A DNA stretch of 64,000 nt from Nymphaea colorata (lineage: Eukaryota > Streptophyta > Magnoliopsida > Nymphaeales > Nymphaeaceae). Of this stretch, positions 47,401-59,928 are shown in pieces (position 1 is the stretch's first letter; the number at the start of each line of letters is the position of its first letter). The position numbers and the translations under genes were made by a program. The notes under the pieces are model-generated. The model searched no databases and was not told the DNA's origin. It saw only the letters and a program-made list of their open reading frames with translations. The stretch lies in NCBI RefSeq assembly GCF_008831285.2, contig NC_045150.1, forward strand, positions 498,001 through 562,000. The letters run 5' to 3'.

Positions 47401-47835
47401 AGGTGAATTGAAGCCGAAGTAGAAGACGAATTCAGATGGACATCCATAGAAGTCCTTTCGCAGAATATGGTGTCCCGACATGGTTGTAAACCATTTCGCA
47501 TTTGTAGCGGCAACTAATTAAACAGTGAAATGTAACTTTTACATGTAAAGTTCATTTTTTGTAATCCTTTTTTCTATAAGAGAGATTTAATTCAGATCTT
47601 CAGTGTTATCATAACAGGATTTATAGCCGAAAGCACCAGTTTCAAATAGGTTTAACAGGACGACTATAACATTTTCATCTTAGGATACATATGAATGTAA
47701 AATTTACTTCTGCTAAAAACTTTAATTCCATTGAGCTGGACGAGAGTCTCCTGAACAATGTGATCGATTACATACAAGTTGTTTAGACTGGTGACCGGAC
47801 AGCAAGAATCATAAAATGAATACCAAACGATTTCA

Positions 47836-50800
47836 CTAGAAATGAGCAACTTGCTGAAGCTTTCGAGCTTGGAAGAACTTGCAGTGCCCTTTAGCACTAG
47901 ATTCAACTTCTTCAGATTTTATTTTGCTACCCGTAACGCCAATGCTGGTCAATTTCAATTGTCTTTTCCCATTACTGTTAGCACATTCATCTTCTTCCTG
48001 TGCATCAGACTCCCTGGATATGTACAATCTCAACCAGTCAGTCATGGTGAACAAGCTTCACGCCTCTTACACAGCATTAATTGCAAGACACTAAACTCAG
48101 GATGAGGCAGATTAATAAACAAAAGAGAGAGAGAGAGAGAGAGATTGCCTAATAATTTTAGGACCAGACATTTAAATTTTCTGAAATTGAAGAGAAAAAA
48201 ATTATGATCTCAATACAGGTAGAAATTCATGACTACGATGATTGATACAGCAGTCTCCTCACCATATTACTTGAACAATGTCCTTGCAGTGTTGAGTACA
48301 GGTGCCCCAACTGAAGCGCACCAGACTTGGGAAACCAAATACTGAGTGCTTGTGACACTTCAGCCAAGCTTTGGTTTCAGGATCTAAACAAGAATCTCAA
48401 GATAGTTATCAGCCAGGCACAAGTTAACAAAATAAAAATTTAACATATATAATTATGAAGCGGAAAGAACCTGCAGGATATCCAGATCCGAAGTTTCTAT
48501 TAATGTTTTCTGCTGTTTCATCAAGCACCCATTCACGCAAAGCCCTGTCTCTGGTTACCTGAAGAAAGAGAACTCTTCTGTTACCTTCGAAAGAAAAATA
48601 TGAATGACAACAGTGACAAGAACCCTAACCTTGGCCACAATGCTTGCACCACTAACAACTGGGTAAAGACTATCAGCTTTTTTTGCCACGACAAATTTGA
48701 TACCAGGGAACTTCTCAGATAATTTGATTTTATACTTTTCTGCATCTCCAACAGTGTCAACATAGACCTGTGGCACAAACACAAGTAACAAATTTCACGT
48801 AGTACATGAAATGTAAAAGAAAATCAAAGTTACCTATAGACACAGGAATAATCAACCTAATGTGCACATGAATTATGTGTGCCAGAGAGAGGGAGAGAGA
48901 AAACATACTTCTGTTAGAAGAATCCCCAAGTTAAGCACTCTGGAGACAAGGCCCATAGCAGACTCATGTGATATTTCATTCAAATTGACTTTTATTCTGC
49001 GTACAAATTAAAAATTACCATCAAAATTTCAAATACTAAGATTGCTTATTTAATATATTGAGTGAGAAATATTTTTACTTCCTAAGCATTTTGGCTGACA
49101 GCACTCTTGGGTCTATGACATCTACAGCCCATCCAATTGAATAATCAGTCTTCAGGTTTTCAAATAGCTCTTCCCTTTTTTCCTCTTTCAGGGTCTTTGA
49201 ATCTGTACTAATCCAAAAAATTATGAGAAAATAACTTAGCATAGAGAATCAAACCCAACACTAGAGTCTCCAGTGATGTTTCAGGGACTAAAAGCAAAGA
49301 CTATGTTTATAACTTAGCATAGAGAATCAAACCCAACACTAGCGTCTCCAGTGATGTTTCAGGGACTAAAAGCAAAGACTATGTTTAAGGCTTTAAGCAC
49401 ATCATGCATTCGGGTCATTAGACTCCCTGTGCAGGAGCACAGGTCTCTGTGTGCATCTGTGACATATACTAACTATAATGTCATTGCAAAATATCATCCA
49501 CTGTGCTTTCTTAGACTTGACCATCATACAGAACTTGCTCATAGCTGGGGAATTTTCTCAGCCATTAGTTTCTATGTAGACGAGTACATTTGTTCATCTG
49601 GATTCATGATGGTGACAATTTAGCAAACTGTATGTATTATTTGCAAAGGAAAAAATTACAATAACAAGCTCAGCAAATGACCCAATAAATGCATATCTGA
49701 AGTATGACTTGTTTTCTTTTAAAGGTTATGTTCAAAGAACCCCTTTTACTTACCATCCCTATATTAGCCCTGGTTTGACTTAGGTTAGTGAAAAATGGCA
49801 CACATATCTCCACCGCTTTTTCCTTCTCTCCTTGCAAATGTTAGCCAGGTTATCTGATTAGGGCAGTTGAAAATGGTGCAATAGAAGGAGGAGGAAGGAT
49901 AAAAGATGGCAGAGGCTGCCCTTTTTCACATGGACCCATGGTCTTGGTGGTGGTGGACTGAAGCCCATCAGCATTCTCTCCCTCTCTACACCGAGTTGGC
50001 TCTGCATGTTTTTCTATTGACCTGATCTATTCATTTGTCTCTTTTGGTGCATACAAGTTAGTGGAGTCGAAGCTACTGCTTTTGAAAGGTTTTGGGAAGC
50101 ACCTGGATCTCCAATCACTAAACACTCAAAACCTATTTCAGAATATTCATCAAAGGGGTATTCCCAAAACTATTTTGCAGAGCAACTAAAGTCACAAAAA
50201 AGTTTCTAGTGGAAAGTAAAACCAAAACAAACAGACACAAGTTTATTTACTGGAAATTGAGAGTTTTTGTTTATGTGGAACATGGAAATGGAGTGTCTCT
50301 CCATGGAGAAACTAAGAATGAGATCATAATATAGAAGACAGTTACCCAGTTATGACCAAATTCAGTTTGGCATTTCTCCTTTTGGTGGAGAAGGATAACT
50401 GCAAAGCTACATAATTTTTCTAGTTTCATGAGCAAAAGAAAATATATTGTTCTTTCATCCGTGTTGTATCACATAGGATTATCGTAACTAGGAAAAGGTT
50501 GTCCTCTGTCCTAAACTGAAATTTGTTAGTAACATCTGCTTACAGCTTACTGGAAAATCTAAACCTTTTTGTATGGCATACAGATGTAAATATGAACAGA
50601 TGGATATGTGAATCAAAATAATGGCTAGAATTTCTAAAAGCTTTTCTCTTTATGCTAATTCTTTAGATCATTTATCAAACACGGATGATGACAAATTATA
50701 TTAACACTGTACTTATTAATCCACCAAGTCACACTTTTGGAAGGATAATCAAAGCGACCCAAAGAGTCAAACGATCATCACCAGAAAACAAAAGGACCTA

Positions 50801-52779
50801 GGTAGTGAATGCCTGGAAAACATTGCATTAGCATACTTCACATAATTGAAAGAAGCTATCTAAATCAAGAAGCTAAAGAGGAAGTGGGGAAAAACAAGCA
50901 GAGAAGTGAGTTCCTTGTAACTTAGTACTAAAGCATTCTCTAGATTCCAATTCCACTTGTTGAAAAGAGACAAGTTGTTCATGGCTGTCTTCAGGTGATG
51001 ACATTGAGTTCTTAACTATGATTCAGATAGGGCCATCGTATTCATCTCACCATAATGGCCAAAAAAGACAGTAATAGACTTCAGGCAGGACAACCAAAAA
51101 CAAAATGACATTAGCAGGTTCTTTTATGAACAAATAGATGTGAACCATTGATTGACCTTGAAAAAACTATATGGTTGTGGTTAAAAAAAAAAAAAAACAA
51201 AAAGCAATCAAAATGTCTGAAAGAAGAAATTAATGCATTTATGTTCAGACTTCAATGCCATGTTAACTGTTGGCACCATTAAAACAGGAAGATAGAAATG
51301 TGTACACAACCAAGCATTTTAGAGTAAACATTTAATGTGACAAGGAAAGGCTACCAAACAATAGACAGTTGCTGCAAGGAGCAGATACGGATGCCATATG
51401 TGATGGTCTAGACATATCATCCAGTCCCTAAGCATCACCATGGAACATCATTTGTGATGATTGTAGATCTAAAAGGCAATCAACTAAAATGGAAACAACA
51501 TGTGAAGATACGCATGATACAAGTCAAAGATGGCAGTGAAGGAGTCTGACAGCATGGACTTGCAGATATTAGAGAGGAAGACTATAGTTTAGTTATGCTA
51601 GAAGTGGTACTCAACCATGGGCGGATGCATGAGCCTCTATGCGCATTATATATTCTTAAAATGTCAATATATGACAATTCTATATGGTCAAGTGGGCTGA
51701 TTCTCTGTATCCTTTTATTTGATTCACTTCCAATGCCAGTATTAACTACAGTATGCTGATGCCATGCATGAGACAAAAGGACCTGAAATGCTCTCATAAG
51801 ATACTGCCTCCCAAGTTTCAAGGGTCAAAGCAGGGATTTCTGTGAAGAACGAAAGAACAGAAACCATATATACCACACAAATTCAAATTTCATTTTGCAA
51901 ATCCAACAATTGGATTCCAGCAACAACGAAAGGCATCTACTCTTTCTTACAATAAAGCGGTTTAACACCAGCAGTGTAACAACGATAGGAAGCTACAGTT
52001 AGCTTCCGGCAATGAAACATTTTAAGCAATGGAACACATATGGTTTGGCCCGTGAACATAAAATTAGGGTCACTTTGGTGATCCTACCTGTATATCAAGA
52101 ATATGATAACACTGCCATTGGAATTTGGATGCTCCATTTTCTGTAACTTTTCCACGAACACGAATTTAGACATGTTAACGCTGTAAATTTTCATTAGGAG
52201 AATGGCAATACAAGCAGCTCAATACATCTAGAACTCCCAAAAGAGCCATATATGAACAATCGCAATGGAAAAGCAAAGAGAAGAACGATATCAAGATTCA
52301 AACATGACACTGAATCTGTTAGTGCACATAAGATGCAAATTTCAAAAAAGCACGCTGCTACAATGAACAAAATGCAGAATCATCCGTAACTAATTACTAA
52401 TATAACCTTCACATTCACCAAGCATTCATTCGTTAGCATCAAGACGAAGAAAAATGATCAGAAACAAAAGCAAGAATCCTTGTTTACTTGAAATTAGACA
52501 AAGGAGATTGGTGGTACCTGCAAAATTCAACGAGGAAAGAGCGTCCTTATAGGAGAGAGGGCAGTAAAGGCATCCATAAACCATTGGACCTTCAAACGAA
52601 TAACACCTCAAATAAATACACGCGGAAAAGTGAAGAGAGAGAAAGACGATAAACAAAGCGAAACCCACTGAAAAGAGAGAGAGAGAGAGAGAGAGACCTA
52701 GAACAGGGCCTCTACCAGCTTCATCGATGCCCATGATGCAAGGCTGGGATGCCCACCCTGGGAGAGTAGTGGCACCCAT
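47836..52779 (-). CDS. RNASEH2A: Ribonuclease H2 subunit A
   Basis: Catalytic subunit of RNase H2, a nuclear enzyme that cuts RNA in RNA:DNA hybrids and starts removal of single ribonucleotides from DNA, working with subunits B and C. Inferred exons on minus: 52779-52698, 52589-52518, 49202-49079, 48996-48909, 48767-48630, 48558-48471, 48383-48263, 48013-47836. All junctions are GT-AG and the frame closes to 296 residues, the usual plant length. [17 protein letters not shown] (17-33) holds catalytic Asp19 and Glu20. Asp126 lies in VYVDTVGD and Asp154 in [29 protein letters not shown] and [14 protein letters not shown] are further type 2 RNase H blocks. The start was chosen as the methionine 18 residues before Asp19, matching homologue length; the frame stays open upstream to 53022. 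Intron 2 is unusually long (3.3 kb). Confidence 0.95.
49231..49386. repeat. 78-bp tandem duplication in RNASEH2A intron 2
   Basis: Units 49231-49308 and 49309-49386 both start ATAACTTAGCATAGAGAATC and differ at about one base (CTAGAGTC versus CTAGCGTC). It lies about 30 bases upstream of exon 3 in gene orientation. Confidence 0.93.
49387..52517. other. Rest of RNASEH2A intron 2
   Basis: About 3.1 kb of AT-rich intron without a recognisable gene, LTR or MITE. Contains an A-run at 51184-51197. Short frames on both strands have no family resemblance. Confidence 0.6.
52671..52696. repeat. (GA)n next to RNASEH2A exon 1 donor
   Basis: On the gene strand this is a CT run that begins at the 5' splice site of intron 1 (GTCTCTCTC). 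Simple repeat expansion starting at the donor; its length could affect splicing, which is speculation. Confidence 0.85.
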
Positions 52780-53054
52780 CAGAAACAAAGGAAAACTACT
52801 GGGAAGGATGGCGGAAGTAATATCCTCTCCCGCCAAAAATTTGATGCTTCTCTGTCTGGCGGAGACTGGAGAGAGGGGAGGGAGAAATGCGTTGTTTAGA
52901 TCCGACTGGTAAGTCGTGCTCGGCCCCAAAATCATAAAAATACCCCTCTGTTCAGAAAATGAGACCCTTTCCTCATAAGGTAAAGGAGGAAAAGAAGGAA
53001 TTTTTTCTATAGAATAACTCAAATATATTTTCTAAAATTGAAAGAGTAGTTTTG
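52780..53054 (-). promoter_or_regulatory. Upstream region of RNASEH2A
   Basis: Presumed 5' UTR and proximal promoter for the minus-strand gene. No clear TATA box is placed where it could be trusted. A degenerate MITE begins right beyond it at about 53055. Confidence 0.3.
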
Positions 53055-53467
53055 TAAGTATCAACGAGTCGGATTTGGATCCGATGACCCAATGAATTGC
53101 TTCACTTGGCAGAGGAAAAAAAATATTTAATATATAAGAACTGGCATCCAAATTGGATTCAAATTCGGTTTCAAAGAAATAACTGATTCAGATTTGAATT
53201 TAGATTTAGATTTAGTTCTAAACAATACCTATATTCAATATCAGAACATTTTGAAAGCAGGCATTTAAGTTGATACATGTTTAAGTCAGATTCATATTCG
53301 ATTCTAAATTTAAAACCAGATTGGAGCAGATTCAGATTTTGAATTTGAAATTTAAATTCATACATGATATAGATTTTTCTTCATTCTCACTTGAATCGGC
53401 CGAACATGTGAACATCCGATAAATCGAATATGATAAATGATTCAAATTCAATTCGTTGGCATTCCTA
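53055..53467. mobile_element. Degenerate hAT MITE (family of 45988)
   Basis: Right end TTGGCATTCCTA is a variant of TTGACATCCCTA, and the left TAAGTATCAACGAGTCGG is a weak match to the start. The internal order (ACTGGCATCCAAATTGGATTC, AACATCCGATAAATCGAATATG) follows the intact element. It lies about 275 bp upstream of the RNASEH2A start codon. Confidence 0.68.
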
Positions 53468-54146
53468 CTCGCGCAAGACCTAAAAAGTACAGTGCCTCTC
53501 TCAAATTCCTTCTACGAGCGTTTGGATACCCCAAGCTAGTAGCTGCTAGTTTGTTCTTAACCAAGGTCCAAGGGGAAGAAGAGGTAAGCATAGTCATGAT
53601 AAGCACTGCATGGTGGAGGCATGTGCTTCAAGCATATAAGCACTTCATAGCAGGGTGAAGTCGAGCAGTTATTTGCAGGATCAACTTCGTCCTGTTGACA
53701 GCTTTGAATAGAACAGACCGTCAGAGTGAATCTTTATAGATGGGGGAGAACAGCTTGTCAGGCAGACCTTCGTCTTTCAACCGCCCCCATGTCTTTATAG
53801 TTATTATTCTACTTTGACTTTTATATAGTCATTCTTGAACTGAATTACGATGTATTTTCTGTACATGTGATATAAGTTTTTGTTCAATACAGATTTTTTT
53901 GCATTTATTTGATTATTAGATGTTTGTTAAGGTGATCAAATTTTATACTTTTCATTTAGTTGTTCTTTTTATAGTTATTATTATGTGCATGTTTACTAAT
54001 TTATCTTGAAATTTAAGCTTCAATGCCTTGAGGCTTATGCCTCAGCTCACTATAGGCTCAGTGTCTTGAAGCCCCATTTGTCATCCTATGTGAAAGGACA
54101 GGTGCCCCAAAATCCCCTGGAAGTCAGTAGGGACCATTAGGCGATA
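53468..54146. other. Intergenic, no gene
   Basis: A plus-strand frame at 53437-53658 has no recognisable family. Otherwise AT-rich DNA. Confidence 0.5.
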
Positions 54147-54154
54147 GTTGCACT

Positions 54155-54349
54155 CAGGGGTAGAGCCAGAATATTTTCATGAGGCGGGCCGAATTAAAGT
54201 TTTTAAATTTTGACAACAGCCAAAATATCATTTTTCACAATTTTTATGTAAAACAAGTGAAATTTTGTAAAATTTACATGTAATTTTTTTTAAAAAAAAT
54301 TTGAGGTGGGGCTAGGGCCCAAGCAGGACCTACCTTGGTTCTGCCCCTA
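54155..54349. mobile_element. hAT MITE, 195 bp
   Basis: Flanked by the octamers GTTGCACT (54147-54154) and GTAGCACT (54350-54357), which differ at one base. Starts CAGGGGTAGAGCCAG and ends TTGGTTCTGCCCCTA, an imperfect terminal inverted repeat. The AT-rich core holds long T and A runs. Eight-base duplication and CAGGGG ends fit hAT; the GAGCCAG end suggests kinship with the element at 14313. Confidence 0.82.
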
Positions 54350-54357
54350 GTAGCACT

Positions 54358-55264
54358 GCTACTGTCCCATAAATCTACCCCAAAAAATGGGATGGACTAA
54401 TAAAACATTATGTTATATTGGTTCATGAATCTCCCCATTGATTGAGGCAGGTTCATGGGACAATAACAATGACTTACTAGTGTCAAATGTATTGACCTTG
54501 ATTGGCCGCTCTTTTATAGCAGCTCGATATGAGGTAGGACTCTCTCTCTCTCTCTCTCTCTTTCACTGATAAGTTGTGAACGGAAGGCCATGTCATGTGG
54601 TGTGATTGAATGTGGTATATTGAGCTCCAAAGTTATAATCATGCTGTGTGGGATATTGTTTCCATGTACTTCACAAACTAAAAAACTGAAAGACTTAATT
54701 GACAACATTGCATGCAGCTGCATTGGGACTTCTTTCTTTTAATTTTCTTTGGTAGGTTTATACTTTTATCTCTAAAGCACTACCTTGATCAACTATAATA
54801 ATTAAGTATGAGATAGGCATTAAGTTGATCTAATGTTGGTGTACAATTGCTTTTCCATGTAAAGGAGGCTGATTAACTCTTAAAATGCTTCTGGGGTAAA
54901 TTTGGCCCTATTATCTACGAGCAAGGGTTCTCTCTCACCATTTTTTTTTTCTCTTGACATCCAAATGGATTCTAATTAAACCCTAGATTTTGGAAATGTG
55001 CCAGTGTATTAATAGTGGTTGAATTGATTCAAATGTTGAGTTTTTTTTTCATCCCAAAATCAAATGTAATTGTGTCAATAGTCCAATAGCTGCTTGGAAT
55101 TTTTTGCATGAGTAGAATCGAAATTGGGGGATAAAGAATAAGTAAACTAAAGGGTACAAGCATTCATTGAGAAGAGGGAAGGTAGATAGGCAGCAATGTA
55201 CGTTGTAGAGCGAGTGGTGGAAAGATTTGTTTGACCGTGGTGGTTTGCTTGAGGGGCCGGAGTG
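54358..55264. other. Intergenic, no gene
   Basis: Contains a (TC)n run at about 54539-54562 and otherwise AT-rich DNA. Small frames on both strands have no recognisable product. Confidence 0.5.
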
Positions 55265-55589
55265 ATCCTGGTCAGTGAAAATATAGAAGAAGAACAAATA
55301 CAGATGAAGAAGACAACACCGATTTAATGTGGTTTGCCTATGTAAGAACCTATCTCCATCAGAATTGCCCCTCTCTCAAAACTCTCTATGTTTTTCTTCA
55401 CACGCACAGAGAAAGTTAGATGCGTTTCATTTTATTTATGAGGACAGTTACATTTGAAGCCTACATTTTATGGGTCTGCACTAGAACATGATTGTGAAAA
55501 TACAATGTTGCCTTTTGGCACTTCCTCCTCTATAGGTAATTGCCTCCTTATCTGGTCTTCATTTCTGATGCGTTGCAACCTTGCATCTT

Positions 55590-57200
55590 ATCACATCCCT
55601 TCAAGCCAATGCTGGCATTAACTACAGTGAACTTGTCTTTCAAACAATGAAAACTTGGACCAGCAAGTGGTTTGGTAAAGATATCGGCAAGCGGCACTTC
55701 TGAACAAACATATTCAACTTATATCTCTTGTTTTACAGCTTTCTCTCAAACAAAATGAAAGCCTATCACAATGTGTTTTTCAGAGAATGAAAAATCAGAT
55801 TTGTAGCCAGGAAAGTGATGCAGAGATTATCATATTACAAAATTGGCACTCCTTGTTGAGGAACACAAAAATCTATAAGAAGATGTCCGAGCCAAATCAA
55901 CTCAACTACTGCATGAGCATGGCCTTATGCAACATTTGTTACCAAATGATATAATATTGCCATCAAACAAGATAACAAACCCTCTGGTAGATCGATGATC
56001 ATCCATGAGTCTGGTAGAATTTGCATCAAAATAAACTTCAAGTCTTTAATAAGTAGATGGTTACAGTTTAAAACCATGTAACCTAGTGCCTTGTAGATAC
56101 TTGAGAACATGTTTAACATGAGTCCAGTGAATGTCAGTAGATCAATGTACAAACAGATATGCTTTATTCACAACATAGACAATGTCAGGTTTAGTAAACA
56201 TAATATCTTTCATAGCTCCACCTTCAAACATAGATAATGAAGTATTGAGTGCTGTAATAGTAACAATGGACTTGGCAGCTTCCCTGTGTACCCTGGAAAG
56301 AATATCAAAAATCTTTTTTTCTGAAATAATATTATAGTAGAACAAGACCTTTAACTTCTATTCTGAGAAGGTATGAAGACTGCCTAAGTCTTTAATAGAG
56401 AATCGATGGCCCATGGCATGAATAATGTTCTGAATCTCCTGTGAAGGGTCTCCTATAATAATAATAATATCATCTACATAAACTAAGATATAAACTTTTG
56501 AAGTTGAACATATCTTAATGAACAATAAAGAATCTAAGTTTGACCCATGAGACCCTTGTGTCACAAGATACGTAAAACTTTCTAACCATGCCCTTGGGCC
56601 TTGCTTAAGCCTATACAAAGACTTGCAAATGTAATATGGACATCTCTTATCTTCAAAACTTAGTGGTTGGCTCATGTAAACTTACTCTTCCAATGTGTCA
56701 TATTGGAATGCATTGTTGACATTAAGTTAGTGAATTTCCCACCTATTACTGTGAGCAATAGACAATAAACTTTTGAAGTCGATGACATCTTAATGAACAA
56801 TACAGAATCAAAGTTTGACCCATGAAACCCTTGTGTCACAAGATATGTAAAACTTTCAAACCATGCCCTTGGGTCTTGCTTAAGCCTATACAAAGACTTG
56901 CAAATGTAATATGGACATCTCTTATCTTCAAAACTTAGTGGTTGGCTCATGTATACTTACTCTTCCAATGTGTCATATTGGAATGCATTGTTGACATTAA
57001 GTTAGTGAATTTGCCACCTATTACTAAGAGCAATAGTCAACACCAGACAGTAGCTGGTTTCATAACTAGACTAAAGTATAATAATAATCAATACTTTTAC
57101 ATTGACTATATCCATTTGCCATGAATCTGTCTTTGAGCCTAGCAACTATTCTATCAGCATGTCGTTAGCTTTGTATACCCACCGGCATCCAACAATATTA
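55590..57200 (-). pseudogene. Copia RT-RNase H with internal duplication
   Basis: RT pieces include CKSLYRLKQGPRAWLESFTY and VYILVYVDDIIIIIGDPS with the catalytic YVDD intact, then RFSIKDLGSLHTFSE (56675-56358). The stretch CKSLYRLKQDPRAWFESFTY recurs at 56950-56672 because of a 275-bp tandem duplication. RNase H remains include KPDIVYVVNKAYL, DDHRSTRGFVI and ADIFTKPLAGPSFH. Numerous stops; not functional. Confidence 0.85.
56491..57040. repeat. 275-bp tandem duplication in copia RT
   Basis: Units 56491-56765 and 56766-57040 both begin TAAACTTTTGAAGT and run parallel with a few changes (for example AAGTTGAACATATC versus AAGTCGATGACATC). It doubles the segment encoding the YRLKQ region and must post-date insertion, since it breaks the domain. 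Confidence 0.92.
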
Positions 57201-57559
57201 AAAGGAGGCTGATGAGGTACAAGGTCCCATGTGTCATTCTAGTAAAATGGATGAATTTCACTTTACATAGCTTCATACTATACAGAATCAACCTAAACAT
57301 ATGCGGCAGTAGGAGGTTTGATCTCTCCCAACAACTTAGTAGCTTGATTGATATAAGAAAATATTTTAGGTCTTGAGTCCCATCTTGAGACCTTGTGACC
57401 ATAAGGTGTTGAGTAGGAACAGTAATTTCAATGGGATCAGGTACAGACTCAATGTTAGGCTCATGACAATGTCCATTTTTTGTCAAGATGAGGGTTTTCA
57501 GGGTTATTATTGTTACTCTCGAGTCTAGATGAGGTAGAAGAAACACATAGTTGATCTAC

Positions 57560-58046
57560 ATATTCAATATTAGTATAAGAAAGAACAGCCAAATGGTGAG
57601 AAATAGATGGACACAATTCTTTATCATTCAAAGTAAGCAATTTAATAATATCTTGGGTTGTAGCGGGAGGTAACTGGCCTAGATATCACATGTCTTCATC
57701 GAACAAGACATGTCGAGAAATAATGATGTGTCTATTTGGTGGATTGTAGCAGACATATCCCTTTTGACATTTAGCATAATATCCAATAAAAACACAAGCT
57801 TGTGACTTTGGAGCTAATTTTGATTTCTTTGAGGTCATGCAAAAGGATAAACAGTGCAACAAAAAATTTGTAGATGCTCAACTTACGGAGGTTTGCCAAC
57901 AAGCTTTTCATAAGGCATCATTCTATGTCGTTCTATTATAGGTAAGTGATTAATGGCATGTACTACAGCCTTAAAAGCATTTGTCCAAAATCAAGCTGGC
58001 GTACTAGCATGGAGAAGCATATCAGACCAAGTTCTACGACATGAAT
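57560..58046 (-). pseudogene. Copia integrase C-terminal half
   Basis: The minus-strand translation gives RRTWSDMLLHAS, FWTNAFKAVVHAINHLP, MMPYEKLVGKPP and then VEHLQIFCCTVYPFA, the post-core region of copia integrase (WAEA...A.Y..NR.P..., TPYE...GKKP). Truncated at its N-terminal side at 58046; stops present. Confidence 0.75.
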
Positions 58047-59790
58047 TGTAATAATCCCAATTTTTTAAGGCAAATATTTTTTTTTGGAAACACAATGTGC
58101 CAAAATAAGCATCAAGCTTTATCTCCTAAAGCATTTAGCAGTCATTACATAGCACCAATCTCAACCACCCCAACAAAATAAAGTGAACATAGGTAATAAG
58201 TTCAATCCTAAAAAAAGAACAAAGAAATACAAAATTTCTGACATCAAATTCTCCTAAAACTTTGAGACCAACTTGGGCATCACAGCTTAGAATATACATA
58301 CATGCAATTCAACTCAAATTAGGTAAAACATGCTTAAATCAAATGATATACATAGGTATGGAATATAACTACAACAAACAAGTTATCATGTCAATATCCA
58401 TCAACTTATGCACACGACTAAGGTAAGGAACAAATAACAATAGGCATTGTACAAGACAACTGTGGATATACATGCAGATGTATGCAAGCTTGGCATACTT
58501 GCAACCACAACTAAGTCACTCTTATCAATTTAGCACATGCACTATACAGGTGGTTTGGATCCAAAAATCTTTTCATAAAACTTAATGACCCATTCTTGCT
58601 TCTTGTCACTTTCTCTTTCCTCTCATTCTCTGCTTCACCCGTCCTCCTTCCACCGACCCGGCCTGGCCTTACCCTCCTTAGGTTGGCCACTAGTGGCTCC
58701 AACAATTGGACCACCATGGCAATCCGATGGCAACAGATCCAATGTAAGTTTCCTCTATTTAGTAATCTATTAATATTATTATTTATTTTCCGCATAACTT
58801 AGGTTATTCTCTGATTTTTGGGTCAGAAGTTGCTGTGGCAACCTTTGACAAAAACCGGCCGAAGCTCGCCTACAACATCCAATCTCAAAAGCAAGAGAAT
58901 GGTTAATTGCACTGCCCTATTTCTTTCTCTTTGATTTATGATATACCCATATGTGTGTTTTTTTTTTTTATTCTATTGATGTATAATGAGTTCTTTCTCA
59001 TTTACAGAGAGCTCAATCCTATAGTTTCTTTGTGCTTGATTCATTTATTAACATTATACCTATATTTTGCTTTTGTAAATAAATCTCTATTATGAAAAGG
59101 GAGCTCTCTCTTTCTCTCACTATGTGCTACTAAAAGATTGAGCCAATGTGTTGTCTTGATTATTTTGTTTATTTGTAAACCTATGTGTTCTAGTCATTAC
59201 CAATGTCAAAAGATATACACCAATTAAGTTTGTATACATGACAGTTCGTGGGTGTATTACTGCTTATAACATGATATGTGATGCATCAGATAAAAGATCA
59301 TCATAACATAATATGGACACCATGTATTTCTTGTACCCATATAACATAACCGGTGAGGAGAAACTACTATGCTATTTCCTTTATTTTGTAAGTTATCTTA
59401 TGTATGTATGCACATATAAGTATACATGATACACCCTGCATAATTGCATTTTATAAAAGTACAACCACGATCATGCATGACAAGGAGAAAATGGCATACA
59501 TGATACATGTTCTATCCTTTCAATAATTTCATGCACACATCCATATTAATATCTACTACTAAAAAATGAGATGTGTCCCATACCTTTAAAGGCTGCACAC
59601 AAAAAAAATCTGACAACCCAGTCCCTATTCTATAACCAAATAAAAAACACTCAAACTGAAACCACATAGTGCAAGATAAAGAATGGAGGTTGGAGGGAAG
59701 GAGTAAACACTTTTTCTCTTTCCCAATGTTACAACCTTACAATAAAAAAAATTAACTAGTCCCCAACCATCTCTCCTTATTTTCGGTGGT
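58047..59790. repeat. Probable gypsy LTR region, no gene
   Basis: Non-coding, 1.7 kb, between copia and gypsy remnants. Its left edge TGTAATAATCCCAATTTTTT resembles the TGTAACACCC start of many plant gypsy LTRs read on plus. On minus, TGTAAGGTTGTAACATTGGG near 59744 is another possible start. Position suggests the 3' LTR of the minus-strand gypsy at 59.8-62.7 kb, but I could not prove the ends. Frames at 58585-58802 and 58907-59095 are not recognisable. Confidence 0.4.
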
Positions 59791-59928
59791 GGCTAGCTCA
59801 CATGAGCAGAAAGTAATCTCCCACTTCAAAAAACAATGAATAGAAGATAATAATATAATTATTAAAATAACATATGATATAGTTTTCTTTCTCGATGTGT
59901 GCTCCATGCAATCTAGGATCTCCATCGG

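Larger units (their letters stand above)
55265..58046 (-). mobile_element. Truncated Ty1/copia element (minus)
   Basis: 3' portion of a copia element: integrase from 58046, linker, RT with an internal duplication, RNase H to about 55580, a purine tract (TAGAGGAGGAAG) and a probable 3' LTR (about 55270-55530, minus-strand start TGCCAAAAGG). Gag, protease and the 5' LTR are missing. The element stops abruptly at 58046, where sequence of another repeat starts TGTAATAATCCC. No copia sequence was recognised on the far side of the neighbouring gypsy before the window ends. Confidence 0.75.

Noticed and set aside
47842-48105. Plus-strand frames near 47.9 kb
   Set aside because: Antisense shadows of the last RNASEH2A exon.
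49351-49623. 90-codon plus-strand frame in RNASEH2A intron 2
   Set aside because: No recognisable family, overlaps the 78-bp duplication, and lies antisense inside an intron.
52426-53022. Longer N terminus for RNase H2A starting at 53022
   Set aside because: The frame is open upstream, but homologues begin about 15-20 residues before GIDEAGRG and the 3' part of this frame runs into intron 1. The start at 52779 fits better.
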